DNA of 58,131 nt from Kroppenstedtia guangzhouensis (GCF_014637345.1 NZ_BMEX01000015.1:1-58131), one strand, 5' to 3'. Shown: positions 43,883-53,901, counted from the first letter of the stretch. Numbers and translations: made by a program. The notes: generated by a model from the sequence alone, not told the origin.

Positions 43883-46057
43883 TTACAGCTCCTTCTTCAA
43901 GTTCTGATGGATGCGGTTCGTCAGGTACTTCACCAAGACGACACTGGCCCCGATGTTCAGCACGAGCATGGCCAGTGTGATCCACGTCAGCATCCCCAAT
44001 TGCAGGAGGAATGACAGGCCCAGCAACAGGATGAAGATACATCCATGCATGACCATCAGCCCTTTGGTCAATGGATAAAAACCTTGTCCATGAAGATGCT
44101 GTACAAACAGCTTCAATTTGTTTTTGTGGAAATAACAAAGGGTGTAATAAAGACTGACGCTGAGGGCGGCGATCCCTAACGCCGCAATCACCAGAAGCAG
44201 GAACACCCTCGTGACAGACAGTTCCTGAATCATTTTCCCATAGGCATCATAGACAGACTCCACGCGTTGTAATGTGGAAGCATCATGGGCCGCGGCAATC
44301 GGGCTGATCCTCTGCATCGGATCATCTTCATCGGAATAAAAATAATAGGAACTGCCGAGATAACTCATATAAAATGAAGCGTCAAAACTGGCATTGTCGA
44401 TGATCGCAATCGGGTCATGGATGAAATAATCACCCTCACCCTTTTCATTCGGATTAAACGTAAAATACGATTGATTATCTTTTACATAAATAATATGGAC
44501 ATCGAGATCCTCTTTCTTCATTTTGTTCAAAGGTTCGCCTTTTCCTTCACGATAAATATTTTCAACTTCAACCTTCTGAAAATAAAAATGTGAAATGAAC
44601 TTCTCTTTGATCTCGGATTCTTTTTCCCGCAACGAAACCGGTACCAATAGATTTAATACGTTTTCGTCATCGATCAACTGTTCACGAATCGAGCCCTGCT
44701 CGCTCTCAATGGGGTTGTGCGCTAAGTAATTCAGATTGATCGTAATCGTTTTCCCACCAGGGTTCGTCCGAACATCTTCCCCTTCTTTTGTATTCAGATC
44801 ATATGTATACACACCTTCATCGACCTCGGAGTAATTAGACGCGTCCATGAGGAAACCGTCCACTTTCTTATTCAAATCTTGGTATGCTTTTTTGACGGCC
44901 TGGTTTTGTTCATCTTGTACATGTTCACTCACCTGATCTTGGCCGATATATGTCGTCACCGTCTGATAAAGATTCTCTGTTTTCTCCCACACAGACAGAT
45001 TTTCTTCAAAGCGGGCCAGTTCTTTATTCGTATCTTGCAAAAAGGAAAGTGCACCCACAAAAAAGGCGAGAAAGACGAGGTTTAATAGGAGGCTGGCACC
45101 CATCAACAGTTTATAGGGCTTTTTCCCTTTCAACCCCTCATATTCATCCCGGCTGGCGTACATCGATCGAATCAAAAGTGCACTGTAACCGGCAAAAAAC
45201 AAAACAGACAAACTCACGGCCACTAAAAACAAGACCGTCATTTCAACCCCATTGAAGGGGGATCCTGTAAACATCGTGTAGCCAAAAAACGAGAGATAAG
45301 AAACCATCACCGCTGACACTAAAGCAGGCACCCATTTGCGCCATTGCGCCAATACGGTCGCTCCCCATGTATATCCGTTCAATTTCATGACCAGGATGTC
45401 ACGCTTGCGATGAACGAGCTCAAATGTCATTGCACCTATAATGCTGATAAATAAAGCAAGCATTGTCAGCGTGACAATCGCAGATGTCTTGATCAGAGTT
45501 TCCGGTGCTATCCATGGCTGAAAGGTCACATCCATGATTTCGGTAGTAACCTGTTCTTCAGAAAATCGATCCAATATTTTTTGGATCTTATCCTGATCTT
45601 CTGTATCCAAGTAATAAACCCCATCGGAGGATGCCTGATTTTGATGATCCAGTAAAAACAGATTGATCTTGATTTGGGATTCCCCTGATGTAAACCTGCC
45701 CACTTGGGCGGGGCTGTCTGTCATCTTGGTGGAAATAAATTCACCTGAACCGGCAGCGGGCCAGGTTCCTTCGATCAAGCGAATCCGACCGTCCAACCTC
45801 GGATCGGTGGTAAATACTTGGATGTGCGTGGAATCCTTGTACGAATACTTTGCAATGCCCACCTCGTAATCTTTTGCAACTTCCTCGATAAAATGGTTGG
45901 GATTTTCTTTTCGTTTAAACTCCCCAAAACTCAACATCACCCCGGTACGTCCGTCATACAAAAGTTGATGAAATTTATATTGTTCAACCACTTGCGCAGA
46001 CAAAAAAAGAATGAACACAAATAACAGCGTCGTCAAGGCGGCAAATACATTTTTCAT
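43883..46057 (-). CDS. DUF1430 bacteriocin-associated integral membrane protein
   Basis: 724 residues from ATG 46057 (GGAG 4 bases upstream). MacB/FtsX-like topology: one N-terminal helix (AALTTLLFVFILFLSAQVVE), a large extracellular domain, three helices around 215-320, another near 350, a second extracellular domain, and three C-terminal helices. Matches the bacteriocin-associated membrane proteins found beside lactococcin 972 genes. It forms an FtsX-type transporter with the downstream ATPase. An AT-rich horizontally acquired look is shared by the cluster. Confidence 0.9.
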   Translation of the reverse strand: MKNVFAALTTLLFVFILFLSAQVVEQYKFHQLLYDGRTGVMLSFGEFKRKENPNHFIEEVAKDYEVGIAKYSYKDSTHIQVFTTDPRLDGRIRLIEGTWPAAGSGEFISTKMTDSPAQVGRFTSGESQIKINLFLLDHQNQASSDGVYYLDTEDQDKIQKILDRFSEEQVTTEIMDVTFQPWIAPETLIKTSAIVTLTMLALFISIIGAMTFELVHRKRDILVMKLNGYTWGATVLAQWRKWVPALVSAVMVSYLSFFGYTMFTGSPFNGVEMTVLFLVAVSLSVLFFAGYSALLIRSMYASRDEYEGLKGKKPYKLLMGASLLLNLVFLAFFVGALSFLQDTNKELARFEENLSVWEKTENLYQTVTTYIGQDQVSEHVQDEQNQAVKKAYQDLNKKVDGFLMDASNYSEVDEGVYTYDLNTKEGEDVRTNPGGKTITINLNYLAHNPIESEQGSIREQLIDDENVLNLLVPVSLREKESEIKEKFISHFYFQKVEVENIYREGKGEPLNKMKKEDLDVHIIYVKDNQSYFTFNPNEKGEGDYFIHDPIAIIDNASFDASFYMSYLGSSYYFYSDEDDPMQRISPIAAAHDASTLQRVESVYDAYGKMIQELSVTRVFLLLVIAALGIAALSVSLYYTLCYFHKNKLKLFVQHLHGQGFYPLTKGLMVMHGCIFILLLGLSFLLQLGMLTWITLAMLVLNIGASVVLVKYLTNRIHQNLKKEL

Positions 46058-46136
46058 ATCGCTCCCAAGCTCCTTTTCAAGCGAAAATGCGGGAATGACA
46101 TCATTCCCGCAAACGGTATTCACTTATCAGATTCCG

Positions 46137-46187
46137 TATTATGTAGACTTCGTTTATTCTATAACAGTCCACACTCCTTTAGCTGGA
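46137..46187 (-). repeat. degenerate copy of the bacteriocin gene's 3' end
   Basis: Directly after the bacteriocin stop, about 50 bases repeat its last 16 codons in decayed form (AKGVWTVIE, stop, TKST versus AKLVWTTWGTNKAYYNF). Remnant of a second copy or of a recombination. Confidence 0.5.
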
Positions 46188-46622
46188 TTATTTAAAGTTA
46201 TAGTAGGCTTTGTTTGTTCCCCAGGTAGTCCACACTAATTTAGCTGTACTGAATGTATCCTTTGGCTTCCATCCTCCCGATTTATAATCTCCATTCCCAT
46301 TAACAACAGAAGCATGCCCTTGCTTCGTGTAATGCTTATAGCTTGAATAAACATGTGCAACTAAGTTGATCCGCTTCTTCCCACGGATCCAATAGCCACC
46401 AGCTTTTTTTCCGCTCTCAATAGCAGGACTAACACCACCATCTTTACCGTCGCGATCACTCACTTCACTTTCAACTAAGCCATGAGATTCAGTAATAACT
46501 TCCATTCCTCCGTCTCCGTCAACTGCAGGATCCCCCGCTGCATTCACCGCCGACGCAAACGGGAATGTGAGTAATCCTGCAGCTGCCAGGCTCAGGGCTC
46601 CTTTTGTGATCATTGCTCTCAT
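46188..46622 (-). CDS. lactococcin 972 family bacteriocin precursor
   Basis: 144 residues from ATG 46622 (AAGGAA about 9 bases upstream). Signal peptide: GALSLAAAGLLTFPFASAVNA; cleavage likely after NAA. The mature C-terminal ~65 residues match lactococcin 972: GGYWIRGKK, YSSYKHYTKQGHASVVNGNG, YKSGGWKP, WTTWGTNKAYYNF. Lactococcin 972 targets lipid II at the septum of related bacteria. The intervening acidic segment (about 45-85) is longer than in the classical precursor. First gene of the three-gene cluster. Confidence 0.88.
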   Translation of the reverse strand: MRAMITKGALSLAAAGLLTFPFASAVNAAGDPAVDGDGGMEVITESHGLVESEVSDRDGKDGGVSPAIESGKKAGGYWIRGKKRINLVAHVYSSYKHYTKQGHASVVNGNGDYKSGGWKPKDTFSTAKLVWTTWGTNKAYYNFK

Positions 46623-46732
46623 CAAATACCATTCCTTGTACATTTTAGTTTTGATTCCAGTTGAAATCATTTGTTACCAAAAACTCCATCTCTTTCTATT
46701 CGATTTTCACTTTAATTTATATTGTTTATATT

Positions 46733-46738
46733 TGTCAA
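46733..46738 (-). promoter_or_regulatory. -35 element before the bacteriocin gene
   Basis: On the minus strand a perfect TTGACA lies in very AT-rich DNA, with TAAAGT 18 bases later as the best -10. Likely promoter of the bacteriocin operon. Confidence 0.4.
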
Positions 46739-46839
46739 CATTTTTTCACTAAATAATTTAACCTCCTATCATCCCAATAACAAGTATCGATTCACTACTA
46801 TGGGTAAGGTGATACTTGAAGATCTCAGTAAATTCATAT

Positions 46840-46872
46840 CAAAAAAAGTTCCCGGGCGATTGCCCGGGAACT
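46840..46872 (-). terminator. terminator of the pdh operon
   Basis: AGTTCCCGGGC-loop-GCCCGGGAACT (46847-46872), 11-bp perfect stem, followed on the minus strand by seven T. Confidence 0.9.
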
Positions 46873-46882
46873 GCTTCTCAGT

Positions 46883-48298
46883 TTACTTATTCACCATGTG
46901 AATCGCGTTGCCCATGATTCCTTCGGCGGCTTCCATGAAGGTTTCCGGGAGGGTGGGGTGGGCGTGGATGGTAAGGGCGACATCTTCGACGTTGGCACCC
47001 ATTTCCATGGCCAATACCACCTCGGAAATCAGGCTGGATGCTTCCGGTCCGACGATCTGTGCACCCAGAATCTGCTTCGTTTCCTTATCGGCGACGACTT
47101 GGAAGAAACCTTCGGCGGCGTCCAGGGAGAGGGCGCGGCCGTTGGCGGCAAAGGAGAAGCGGCTGACTTTGACGTCATAGCCCTGATCCTTCGCCTCTTT
47201 TTCGGTCAGTCCGGTGTAGGCCAGCTCCGGATCAGTGAAGATGACATAAGGCATCGCCCGGTAATCCACTTCGCTGGGCTGGCCGGCGAGGGCTTCAGCG
47301 GCCACTTTTCCTTCGTAGCTGGCCTTGTGGGCCAACATCGGTTGTCCAGCCACATCACCGATGGCAAAGATCTTGCTGTTTTTGGTACGCATCTGCCGAT
47401 CTACGGGAATGATCCCTTTGTCATCGATATCGATCCCCGCCTGATCCAGACCCAATTCGTCGGTGTTGGGTTTGCGGCCGACAGCCACCATCACTTTATC
47501 CGCGGAGAAACTCTTCTCTTCTCCCTTCACCTCAGCAGTAACGGTGACACCTTCACCGGATTTGTCTGCGGATTGAACCTTGGCTCCGGTGACCACTTCA
47601 ACTCCCAACTTTTTCAGACGGCGGTTCACCATGCGAACCATGGAGGGATCCACCCCGGGCAAGATACTGTCCATCCCTTCCAGTACAGTCACTCGAGTGC
47701 CCAGCTTGCTGTAGGCGGTTCCCAACTCGAGGCCGATGTAACCGCCGCCGACGACGATCAGTCTTTCCGGAATTTCCGTCAGCGACAAGGCTTCGGTGGA
47801 AGAGATGATCTTTTTCCCGTCAAATTTCAAGGATGGAATCTCCGAGGGGCGGGAACCGGTGGCGATGATGCAATGGTTAAACTGATAGGTGGTGCTGTTG
47901 CTCTCAGTGGCCACCTTGACCGTGTTCTCACCGGAGAAATAGACTTCCCCCCGAATCACTTCCACCTTATTCCTTTTGAGCAGGGAACTGACGCCGTCGG
48001 TCAGTTTTTTCACCACGCCGTCTTTCCACTTGATCGTATCGGCGAAGTTGATCTTCACCCCGTCCACTTCAATCCCCATGTGCTGCGAATGCTTCACCTT
48101 GTAAGCTTCATCGGCGGCATGGATCAAAGCCTTGGAAGGAATGCAGCCACGGTTGAGGCAGACTCCGCCCAGTTCAGCTTTGTCCACGAGGGTCACTTTT
48201 TTACCCAATTGGGCGGCCCGGATGGCGGCCACATATCCGCCAGGTCCACCACCGACGACAAGAACGTCGACTTCCGTCGCAAAATCTCCAACTACCAT
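46883..48298 (-). CDS. pdhD: dihydrolipoyl dehydrogenase (E3)
   Basis: 471 residues. FAD motif DVLVVGGGPGGYVAAIRAAQ, redox-active disulphide GGVCLNRGCIPSKALI, NAD motif RLIVVGGGYIGLELG, and the C-terminal HAHPTLPETFMEA with the catalytic His-Glu pair. Re-oxidises dihydrolipoamide on the E2 below, making NADH. Last gene of pdhABCD; starts 1 base after the pdhC stop. Confidence 0.97.
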   Translation of the reverse strand: MVVGDFATEVDVLVVGGGPGGYVAAIRAAQLGKKVTLVDKAELGGVCLNRGCIPSKALIHAADEAYKVKHSQHMGIEVDGVKINFADTIKWKDGVVKKLTDGVSSLLKRNKVEVIRGEVYFSGENTVKVATESNSTTYQFNHCIIATGSRPSEIPSLKFDGKKIISSTEALSLTEIPERLIVVGGGYIGLELGTAYSKLGTRVTVLEGMDSILPGVDPSMVRMVNRRLKKLGVEVVTGAKVQSADKSGEGVTVTAEVKGEEKSFSADKVMVAVGRKPNTDELGLDQAGIDIDDKGIIPVDRQMRTKNSKIFAIGDVAGQPMLAHKASYEGKVAAEALAGQPSEVDYRAMPYVIFTDPELAYTGLTEKEAKDQGYDVKVSRFSFAANGRALSLDAAEGFFQVVADKETKQILGAQIVGPEASSLISEVVLAMEMGANVEDVALTIHAHPTLPETFMEAAEGIMGNAIHMVNK

Positions 48299-48299
48299 G

Positions 48300-49571
48300 T
48301 TAATTCATCTCCATCATCAAGAGTTTTGGGTTCTCCAGCAACTCTTTGACACGATTCAGGAATCGAGCCGCCACATCGCCGTCGATCAGCCGGTGGTCGA
48401 TGGACAAGGATACGTTCATGATCGGGCGAACCACAACTTCACCATCCACAGCCACCGGACGCTCAACCATCTTGCCCATACCGAAGATGGCCACTTCCGG
48501 ATAATTGATAATCGGGGTGAAGAATTGTCCGCCGAAAGAGCCGATGTTCGTAATGGTGAAGGTGCTGCCCTTCAACTCTTCCACTCCCGCTTTCCGGTCG
48601 CGGGTACGTGTCGTCACATCCTTGATCGCCTCTGCCAGCTGGAAGATGGACTTGCGGTCCACATCCCGGATGACCGGAACCACCAGGCCGTCTTCAGTGG
48701 CGGTGGCGATTCCCATATGGTAATACCTCTTTATGATAATCTGTTCATTTTCCTCGTCAAGGGAGGCGTTCAGATAGGGGAACTCCCGAAGTGCCGCAGT
48801 CAGGGCCTTGATGACGAAAGGCAGATAGGTCAATTTAATCCCCCGCTGCTCAGCCATCGGTTTCGCCCATTTGCGCATTTCGATCAGTTCAGAGGCGTCC
48901 ACTTCATCCATCACCGTGACATGGGGAGCCGTATACATGCTCTGGGCCATGCGCTTAGCGATGGTGCGGCGCATGCCCCGGAGCGGGATCCGCTCCTCAT
49001 CCCCCTCTGGGATGACCGGAGCCGATTGTTTTTTCGCCTCCGTCTGTTCCGCTTGGGATGGGGCAACGGCGGTCGGTTCCGGTTTGGCTCCGCCGCTCTG
49101 GAAGGCTTCCAAATCTTCAAAGGTAACCCGGCCGTTTTTACCCGTCCCTTCCACCTCGGTGATGTCGATCCCCAATTCCCGGGCTTTTTTGCGGACAGAA
49201 GGCATGGCCAACACTTGCTTGCCGGATTTATCACCGCCGACACCGGCCGGTTTTGCTGCTGTGGTTGCACCTTCCCCGCGGGGTGACGCTTTTTCTTCCG
49301 ACTGACTTTCTGCAGGTTCGGCAGCCTCTTCCTTTCCGGTGTCAAAAACAGCCAGGACGGAGCCGACCTCCAGGATTTCCCCTTCCTTGGCGTTCAGCTT
49401 GGTGACCGTACCGGACACGGGCACGGGAATTTCCACCACGGCTTTGTCCGTCTGCACTTCTGCAAGGACATCGTCTTCTTGAACGGTGTCCCCTTCTTTC
49501 ACGTGAAACTTCACGATCTCGCCTTCATGGATCCCTTCTCCCACATCAGGCAATTTAAATTCGTAGGCCAC
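48300..49571 (-). CDS. pdhC: dihydrolipoamide acetyltransferase (E2)
   Basis: 423 residues: one lipoyl domain (lipoylated Lys in [11 protein letters not shown], about residue 43), an Ala/Pro/Glu linker, the peripheral subunit-binding domain ([28 protein letters not shown]) and the catalytic domain with [10 protein letters not shown] near the C-terminus. Forms the core of the pyruvate (or branched-chain-like) dehydrogenase complex. It is the natural target of LipL at 19040. GTG 49571 with AAGGGGG upstream. Confidence 0.97.
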   Translation of the reverse strand: MAYEFKLPDVGEGIHEGEIVKFHVKEGDTVQEDDVLAEVQTDKAVVEIPVPVSGTVTKLNAKEGEILEVGSVLAVFDTGKEEAAEPAESQSEEKASPRGEGATTAAKPAGVGGDKSGKQVLAMPSVRKKARELGIDITEVEGTGKNGRVTFEDLEAFQSGGAKPEPTAVAPSQAEQTEAKKQSAPVIPEGDEERIPLRGMRRTIAKRMAQSMYTAPHVTVMDEVDASELIEMRKWAKPMAEQRGIKLTYLPFVIKALTAALREFPYLNASLDEENEQIIIKRYYHMGIATATEDGLVVPVIRDVDRKSIFQLAEAIKDVTTRTRDRKAGVEELKGSTFTITNIGSFGGQFFTPIINYPEVAIFGMGKMVERPVAVDGEVVVRPIMNVSLSIDHRLIDGDVAARFLNRVKELLENPKLLMMEMN

Positions 49572-49592
49572 TTTTGAAACCCCCTTCCTGAA

Positions 49593-50573
49593 TCAGAAAT
49601 CCAACGTTTTGTAAATGCCGGCACAAACCCGTTCCACTGTGGGCAGCCATTCGTCCTCGATCGCGGTCAGCGGGTAGGGGGTGTCAAACCCAGTCACCCG
49701 CACCACCGGCGCTTCCAGTGAGAGGATCGCCTCCTCATGGATCCGTGCGGACAGTTCGGCGCCAACCCCGCCGGTCTGAGCCGCTTCGTGAACGATGACG
49801 GCACGGTGAGTCTTTTGAACGGATTGGATGATCGTATCCAAGTCGAAGGGGGAAATCGTCCGCAAATCGATCACTTCCACTTGGACCCCCCGCTCTTTCT
49901 CCGCCTGTGCCGCCGCTTTTTCACACAGGGGCACCATGGCGCCGTAGGCGATCAGGGTGACGTCCGCCCCTTCTTTTACCACATGGGCTTTGCCCAGGGG
50001 CACAGTGTAGGCTTCTTCTGGGACCTCAGCTTTGACAGAACGGTACAGCTTCATCGGCTCATAAAAGATGACCGGATCATCATCGCGAATAGCGGAGATC
50101 AACAGGCCCTTCGCATCGTAGGGATTGCTGGGTACCACCACTTTGACACCGGGACTGTGCAGGAAGAGAGCTTCCAGACTGTCCGAGTGCATCTCCGGCG
50201 TCTTCACTCCGCCGCCGTATGGAACCCGGATTGTGATCGGTACATTGAACCGGCCGCCGGAACGCATGCGGAGGCGGGCCGCTTGGGTAGAAATCTGATC
50301 CATGCATTCATAGACAAAGCCGGCAAACTGAATTTCCGGCACCGGGCGGAACCCTTGGGAAGCCAGGCCGATCGCTGTTCCGATGATGGCCGACTCCGCC
50401 AGCGGGGTGTCAAAGGAACGCTTCTCACCGAAGGTCTGGTACAGATCGGCGGTGGCACGGAAGACTCCGCCGTTGACCCCCACATCTTCCCCCAGTACAA
50501 CCACGCTTTCGTCCCGTTCCATCTCCACTCTCATCGCATCATTAATCGCTTTGATCAAGGTCATGGTGGCCAT
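49593..50573 (-). CDS. pdhB: pyruvate dehydrogenase E1 beta
   Basis: 326 residues, transketolase-like: DESVVVLGEDVGVNGGVFRA, GTAIGLASQGFRPVPEIQFA, RVPYGGGVKTPEMHSDSLEA, VIDLRTISPFDLDTIIQSV. Pairs with the E1 alpha directly upstream (start codon 3 bases after the pdhA stop). Confidence 0.96.
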   Translation of the reverse strand: MATMTLIKAINDAMRVEMERDESVVVLGEDVGVNGGVFRATADLYQTFGEKRSFDTPLAESAIIGTAIGLASQGFRPVPEIQFAGFVYECMDQISTQAARLRMRSGGRFNVPITIRVPYGGGVKTPEMHSDSLEALFLHSPGVKVVVPSNPYDAKGLLISAIRDDDPVIFYEPMKLYRSVKAEVPEEAYTVPLGKAHVVKEGADVTLIAYGAMVPLCEKAAAQAEKERGVQVEVIDLRTISPFDLDTIIQSVQKTHRAVIVHEAAQTGGVGAELSARIHEEAILSLEAPVVRVTGFDTPYPLTAIEDEWLPTVERVCAGIYKTLDF

Positions 50574-50575
50574 GG

Positions 50576-51661
50576 TTATTTGCCCTCCTTCCAGGAGAGG
50601 TATTCGTCTTTTTGTTTTTTCAGGATGGCCGGGGTTTCGGTGTATAGATCATCGATCAGATCGGCAACCGTCCCTTTGGGCATCTTTTCAACTTTCTTGA
50701 TCGTCTCGCTCATCTCATCCATCAGTTTTTCCACAGTCTTTTCTTCCTCTTCGTCGGACCACAGGCCCTTCGATTCCAGATACTTCCGGAAACGATTCAG
50801 CGGATCCCGTTTGGAAGTCCAGGACTCTTCCTCTTCCTTGGTCCGGTAACGTCCCGGATCGTCTCCGGCCATGGTATGGGGCCCCATCCGGTAGGTGACC
50901 GCCTCGATCAGTGTCGGTCCTTCCCCTTTACGGGCCCGGTCAGCTGCTTCTTTGGTGACTTGATAGACGGCAAGAGCATCGTTTCCGTCCACCCGAACTC
51001 CTGTGATCCCATATGCCACCGCCTTTTGGGCGACGGTTTCGGACTTGGTCTGCTTGGAAAAAGGCACACTGATGGCGTATTGATTGTTCTGGCAGAAGAA
51101 AATCGAGTTGGAATTGTAGACACCGGCGAAATTGAGACCTTCGTGGAAGTCCCCTTCGGAGGTGGCCCCGTCACCGAAGAAGGCGATTGCCACCCGGTCT
51201 TCATCCCGCAAACGGTACGCCCACCCGGCTCCGGTGGCGTGAAGCACCTGGGCCGCAATGATGATTTGGGGTGGAAACATATTGACATCCTCCGGGATTT
51301 TCATCCCGTCGATCTGACCACGGGAATAGAGGAATGCCATCTCCATCGACATTCCGTGATACATGGAAGCACCCATGTCCCGGTAGCTGGGAAACAGCCA
51401 GTCCGACCTCTTGAGGGCGGCCATGGAAGCGATCTGACAAGCTTCCTGACCGGCCATCGGTGCGTAAAAACCGAGGCGGCCTTGACGGTTCAGCTTGATG
51501 GCACGACCGTCGTAGGCTCGAACCCTGAGCATCCAGCGGTAAATCTTTTTCAGTTCATCATCGGACAAATCCGGAGCTTGTCGGCCTTCAATGATTTCGC
51601 CCTTTTCGTCCAGTATTTGGAACATTTCCGGATCCTGCTTTAACTCCATCACTTTGGGCAC
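50576..51661 (-). CDS. pdhA: pyruvate dehydrogenase E1 alpha
   Basis: 361 residues. ThDP motif from FFGDGATSEGDFHEGLNFAG to NNQYAISVPFSKQT; phosphate-loop-like YRMGPHTMAGDDPGRYR. First gene of the operon; GTG 51661 with GAGGTG 8 bases upstream. Acts on pyruvate, possibly also on branched 2-oxo acids. Promoter at 51952-51980 gives a leader of about 285 bases. Confidence 0.96.
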   Translation of the reverse strand: MPKVMELKQDPEMFQILDEKGEIIEGRQAPDLSDDELKKIYRWMLRVRAYDGRAIKLNRQGRLGFYAPMAGQEACQIASMAALKRSDWLFPSYRDMGASMYHGMSMEMAFLYSRGQIDGMKIPEDVNMFPPQIIIAAQVLHATGAGWAYRLRDEDRVAIAFFGDGATSEGDFHEGLNFAGVYNSNSIFFCQNNQYAISVPFSKQTKSETVAQKAVAYGITGVRVDGNDALAVYQVTKEAADRARKGEGPTLIEAVTYRMGPHTMAGDDPGRYRTKEEEESWTSKRDPLNRFRKYLESKGLWSDEEEEKTVEKLMDEMSETIKKVEKMPKGTVADLIDDLYTETPAILKKQKDEYLSWKEGK

Positions 51662-51951
51662 GATGGATCCACCTCACTTTTTAAAGGTTTGCCCATGATT
51701 TTGGGCATCTCGGAAAACAGTTCATGTCATAGATTGCCTAAGTGGCACCTGAAGCATTCTGAAACCACGCAGAAAGCTTCCAGGAATCCGGGAGGATCAC
51801 TGTCCCCCCTCGCAGGCAAAACCCACGAGACCCGACCGGTGAACCGAACAGGCTGTTCTAGCATTTGTTTTTCCGGTTAATCAACAACCCGGATACAAAT
51901 CAAGCTTGCGCAATCCTTGACATATTGAAGCTTGAAAGCCGTTTCATCTGC

Positions 51952-51980
51952 ATGATACACCTCCCCTACAACCCAGTCAA
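51952..51980 (-). promoter_or_regulatory. promoter of the pdh operon
   Basis: On the minus strand TTGACT (51980-51975), 17-base spacer, TATCAT (51957-51952). The best sigma-A match in the 650-base gap; transcription should start near 51945. Confidence 0.65.
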
Positions 51981-52315
51981 CACCTTACCATCGTACTCCA
52001 ACAACGCTTATATATAAGGATTAAACCGGACTATAACAGATGGGTACAGTTCATGAAAACAGTTGGTGGTACAGCGCTGGGACAGCATACCGAAAAAACC
52101 GCAACCACAGGGCCGCGGTTACCTCCTTTTCTGACAACCCGGATTGCTTAGAAGGCGTCCATTTTTGCTGCATATCCGGATTCAACCCCATCCATCCCAT
52201 TTATGATGGAGAGGCTCCCTCACATATTTTCCCCGAAGAACGAAGATCAAACTTTGGATTGGCAATTTTGTTATACTTGGGAGTATGACATTGTTCAACA
52301 AAGGAAGGATGTATC
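51981..52315. other. gene-free region between pdhA and ytqA
   Basis: No gene supported. AACCGC/GCGGTT (about 52097-52120) could form a hairpin with a 12-base loop. CAACAACGCTTATA near 52000 weakly resembles the MITE end. Confidence 0.3.
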
Positions 52316-53323
52316 ATGAGCCGGATGGATGCCCCATCGCCGGAACCGATTCCTCTCTTTTGGGGGGATAAAAGATACCATACATGGAATCACCATTTGC
52401 GGAGCCATTTTGGGCATAAAGTGTTTAAAGTCCCGCTGGATGGCGGATTTACCTGTCCCAACCGGGACGGAACCGTTGCCGCCGGAGGTTGCACCTTCTG
52501 CAGCCCCCGCGGTTCAGGAGACTTCGCCGGCGACCGTCGTCAGGATTTGGTGAAACAATTTCACACGGTCCGGGACCGGATGCACCAAAAATGGCCAAAA
52601 GCCAAGTACATCGGCTATTTTCAAGCCTTCAGCAACACTTACGCCCCTGTGGATGTTCTCCGCCCAATGTATGAAGTGATATTGGAGCAACCCGATGTGG
52701 TGGGCCTTTCCATCGCCACCCGGCCCGACTGTCTTCCCGACGATGTGGTGGAACTGCTCGCCGAGCTGAACCAACGCACTTACTTATGGGTGGAGCTGGG
52801 GTTACAAACCATTCATGACTCCACCTCCAAGCTGATCAACCGGGGTCATGATTACGCCTGTTTTCTGGATGGAGTCGCCAAGCTTCGCCGGCACGGAATC
52901 CGAACCTGTGTCCATATCATCTATGGACTCCCCCGGGAATCCGTGGAGATGATGCTGGAGACAGCCAAAGCATGTGCAGCCATGGATATCCAAGGAATCA
53001 AAATTCACTCGCTCCATCTGTTGCGCAAGACCCCCATGGTGCGACAGTACAGGGAAGGACTTCTGCAATTGCTGGATCGGGACACCTATATCCGGTTGGT
53101 CGCCGACACTTTGGAGTTGCTACCGCCGGAGATGGTCATCCATCGTGTGACTGGGGACGGTCCTCCCGATCTGTTGATCGGCCCCCTGTGGAGTTCTAAG
53201 AAATGGGAAACATTGAATGCAATCGATGATGAATTAAAACAGCGCGGTTCATGGCAAGGGAAAAAATGGCCTCCCGGGATCACCTCCCTTCTCCCGCAGC
53301 GGAACCCGGGTGCTCATCCATGA
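52316..53323 (+). CDS. TIGR01212 family radical SAM protein, YtqA-like
   Basis: 335 residues from ATG 52316 (AAGGAAGGATG upstream). The cluster-binding cysteines are CPNRDGTVAAGGCTFC; FGHKVFKVPLDGGFTCPNRD, LSIATRPDCLPDDVV and LWVELGLQTIHD are family hallmarks. In B. subtilis YtqA is reported, with YtqB, to complete the mnm5s2U wobble modification of tRNA. The adjoining ytqB-like gene overlaps by ATGA, supporting a shared pathway. Confidence 0.93.
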   Translation: MSRMDAPSPEPIPLFWGDKRYHTWNHHLRSHFGHKVFKVPLDGGFTCPNRDGTVAAGGCTFCSPRGSGDFAGDRRQDLVKQFHTVRDRMHQKWPKAKYIGYFQAFSNTYAPVDVLRPMYEVILEQPDVVGLSIATRPDCLPDDVVELLAELNQRTYLWVELGLQTIHDSTSKLINRGHDYACFLDGVAKLRRHGIRTCVHIIYGLPRESVEMMLETAKACAAMDIQGIKIHSLHLLRKTPMVRQYREGLLQLLDRDTYIRLVADTLELLPPEMVIHRVTGDGPPDLLIGPLWSSKKWETLNAIDDELKQRGSWQGKKWPPGITSLLPQRNPGAHP

Positions 53324-53901
53324 GTCTGCCATCCACTCTCACCTTGGCCCACCATTTGGTGGAAGGAGTCTTGCATTCCGGCTCCCTCGCCGTCGACGCC
53401 ACGGTGGGCAACGGAAAGGACACTCTCTTTCTCGCCCGGGCAGTAGGAGTTTCCGGGCAAGTCCATGGATTCGATATCCAGCAGGAAGCACTGGATCGGG
53501 CCGAAGAACGTCTTCGGGCAGCGGGTGTGGCAGAGAGGGTCAGACTTCACCGCAAGGGCCACCAGCAGATGGCGGAAACCCTGCCCCCCGACTGGAGAGG
53601 CAAAGTGCGGGCAGTCATGTTTAACCTCGGCTATCTCCCCGGGGGAAATCCGACTGTCATCACCCGCACCGACACCACTCTCCCAGCTTTGGAGCAATCC
53701 CTGGAGTGGCTGGCCCCCGGCGGAATTTTGACGGTAATGCTCTACACCGGTCACCCCGGCGGAAAAGAGGAAGCGGACCGGGTGCTGGAGGTTCTGAAAA
53801 AGTTGGACGCCCGCAGGTTTCGAACGGTGTGTTGCCAAACCCTGAACCGACGCCAAGCCCCCTTTCTGATAGCTGTTTCCAAATCGGGGAAAACTGTTTG
53901 A
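53320..53901 (+). CDS. class I SAM methyltransferase, YtqB (MnmM)-like
   Basis: 193 residues from ATG 53320, overlapping the ytqA-like stop. SAM motif LAVDATVGNGKDTLFLAR, acidic ribose contact HGFDIQQEA, and the family's MFNLGYLPGGNP and MLYTGHPGGKEEAD. It should methylate nm5(s2)U34 of tRNA after YtqA acts. Confidence 0.93.
   Translation: MSLPSTLTLAHHLVEGVLHSGSLAVDATVGNGKDTLFLARAVGVSGQVHGFDIQQEALDRAEERLRAAGVAERVRLHRKGHQQMAETLPPDWRGKVRAVMFNLGYLPGGNPTVITRTDTTLPALEQSLEWLAPGGILTVMLYTGHPGGKEEADRVLEVLKKLDARRFRTVCCQTLNRRQAPFLIAVSKSGKTV

Noticed and set aside
46898-48349. Long plus-str and open frame across pdhD
   Set aside because: It is the antisense shadow of pdhD; the minus strand has all dihydrolipoyl dehydrogenase motifs. 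The same applies to long frames opposite pabC, yfiB/yfiC, pdhA, pdhB and pdhC.
52040-52290. Plus-strand 82-codon frame between pdhA and ytqA
   Set aside because: No SD, uneven codon use and no recognisable protein; treated as non-coding.
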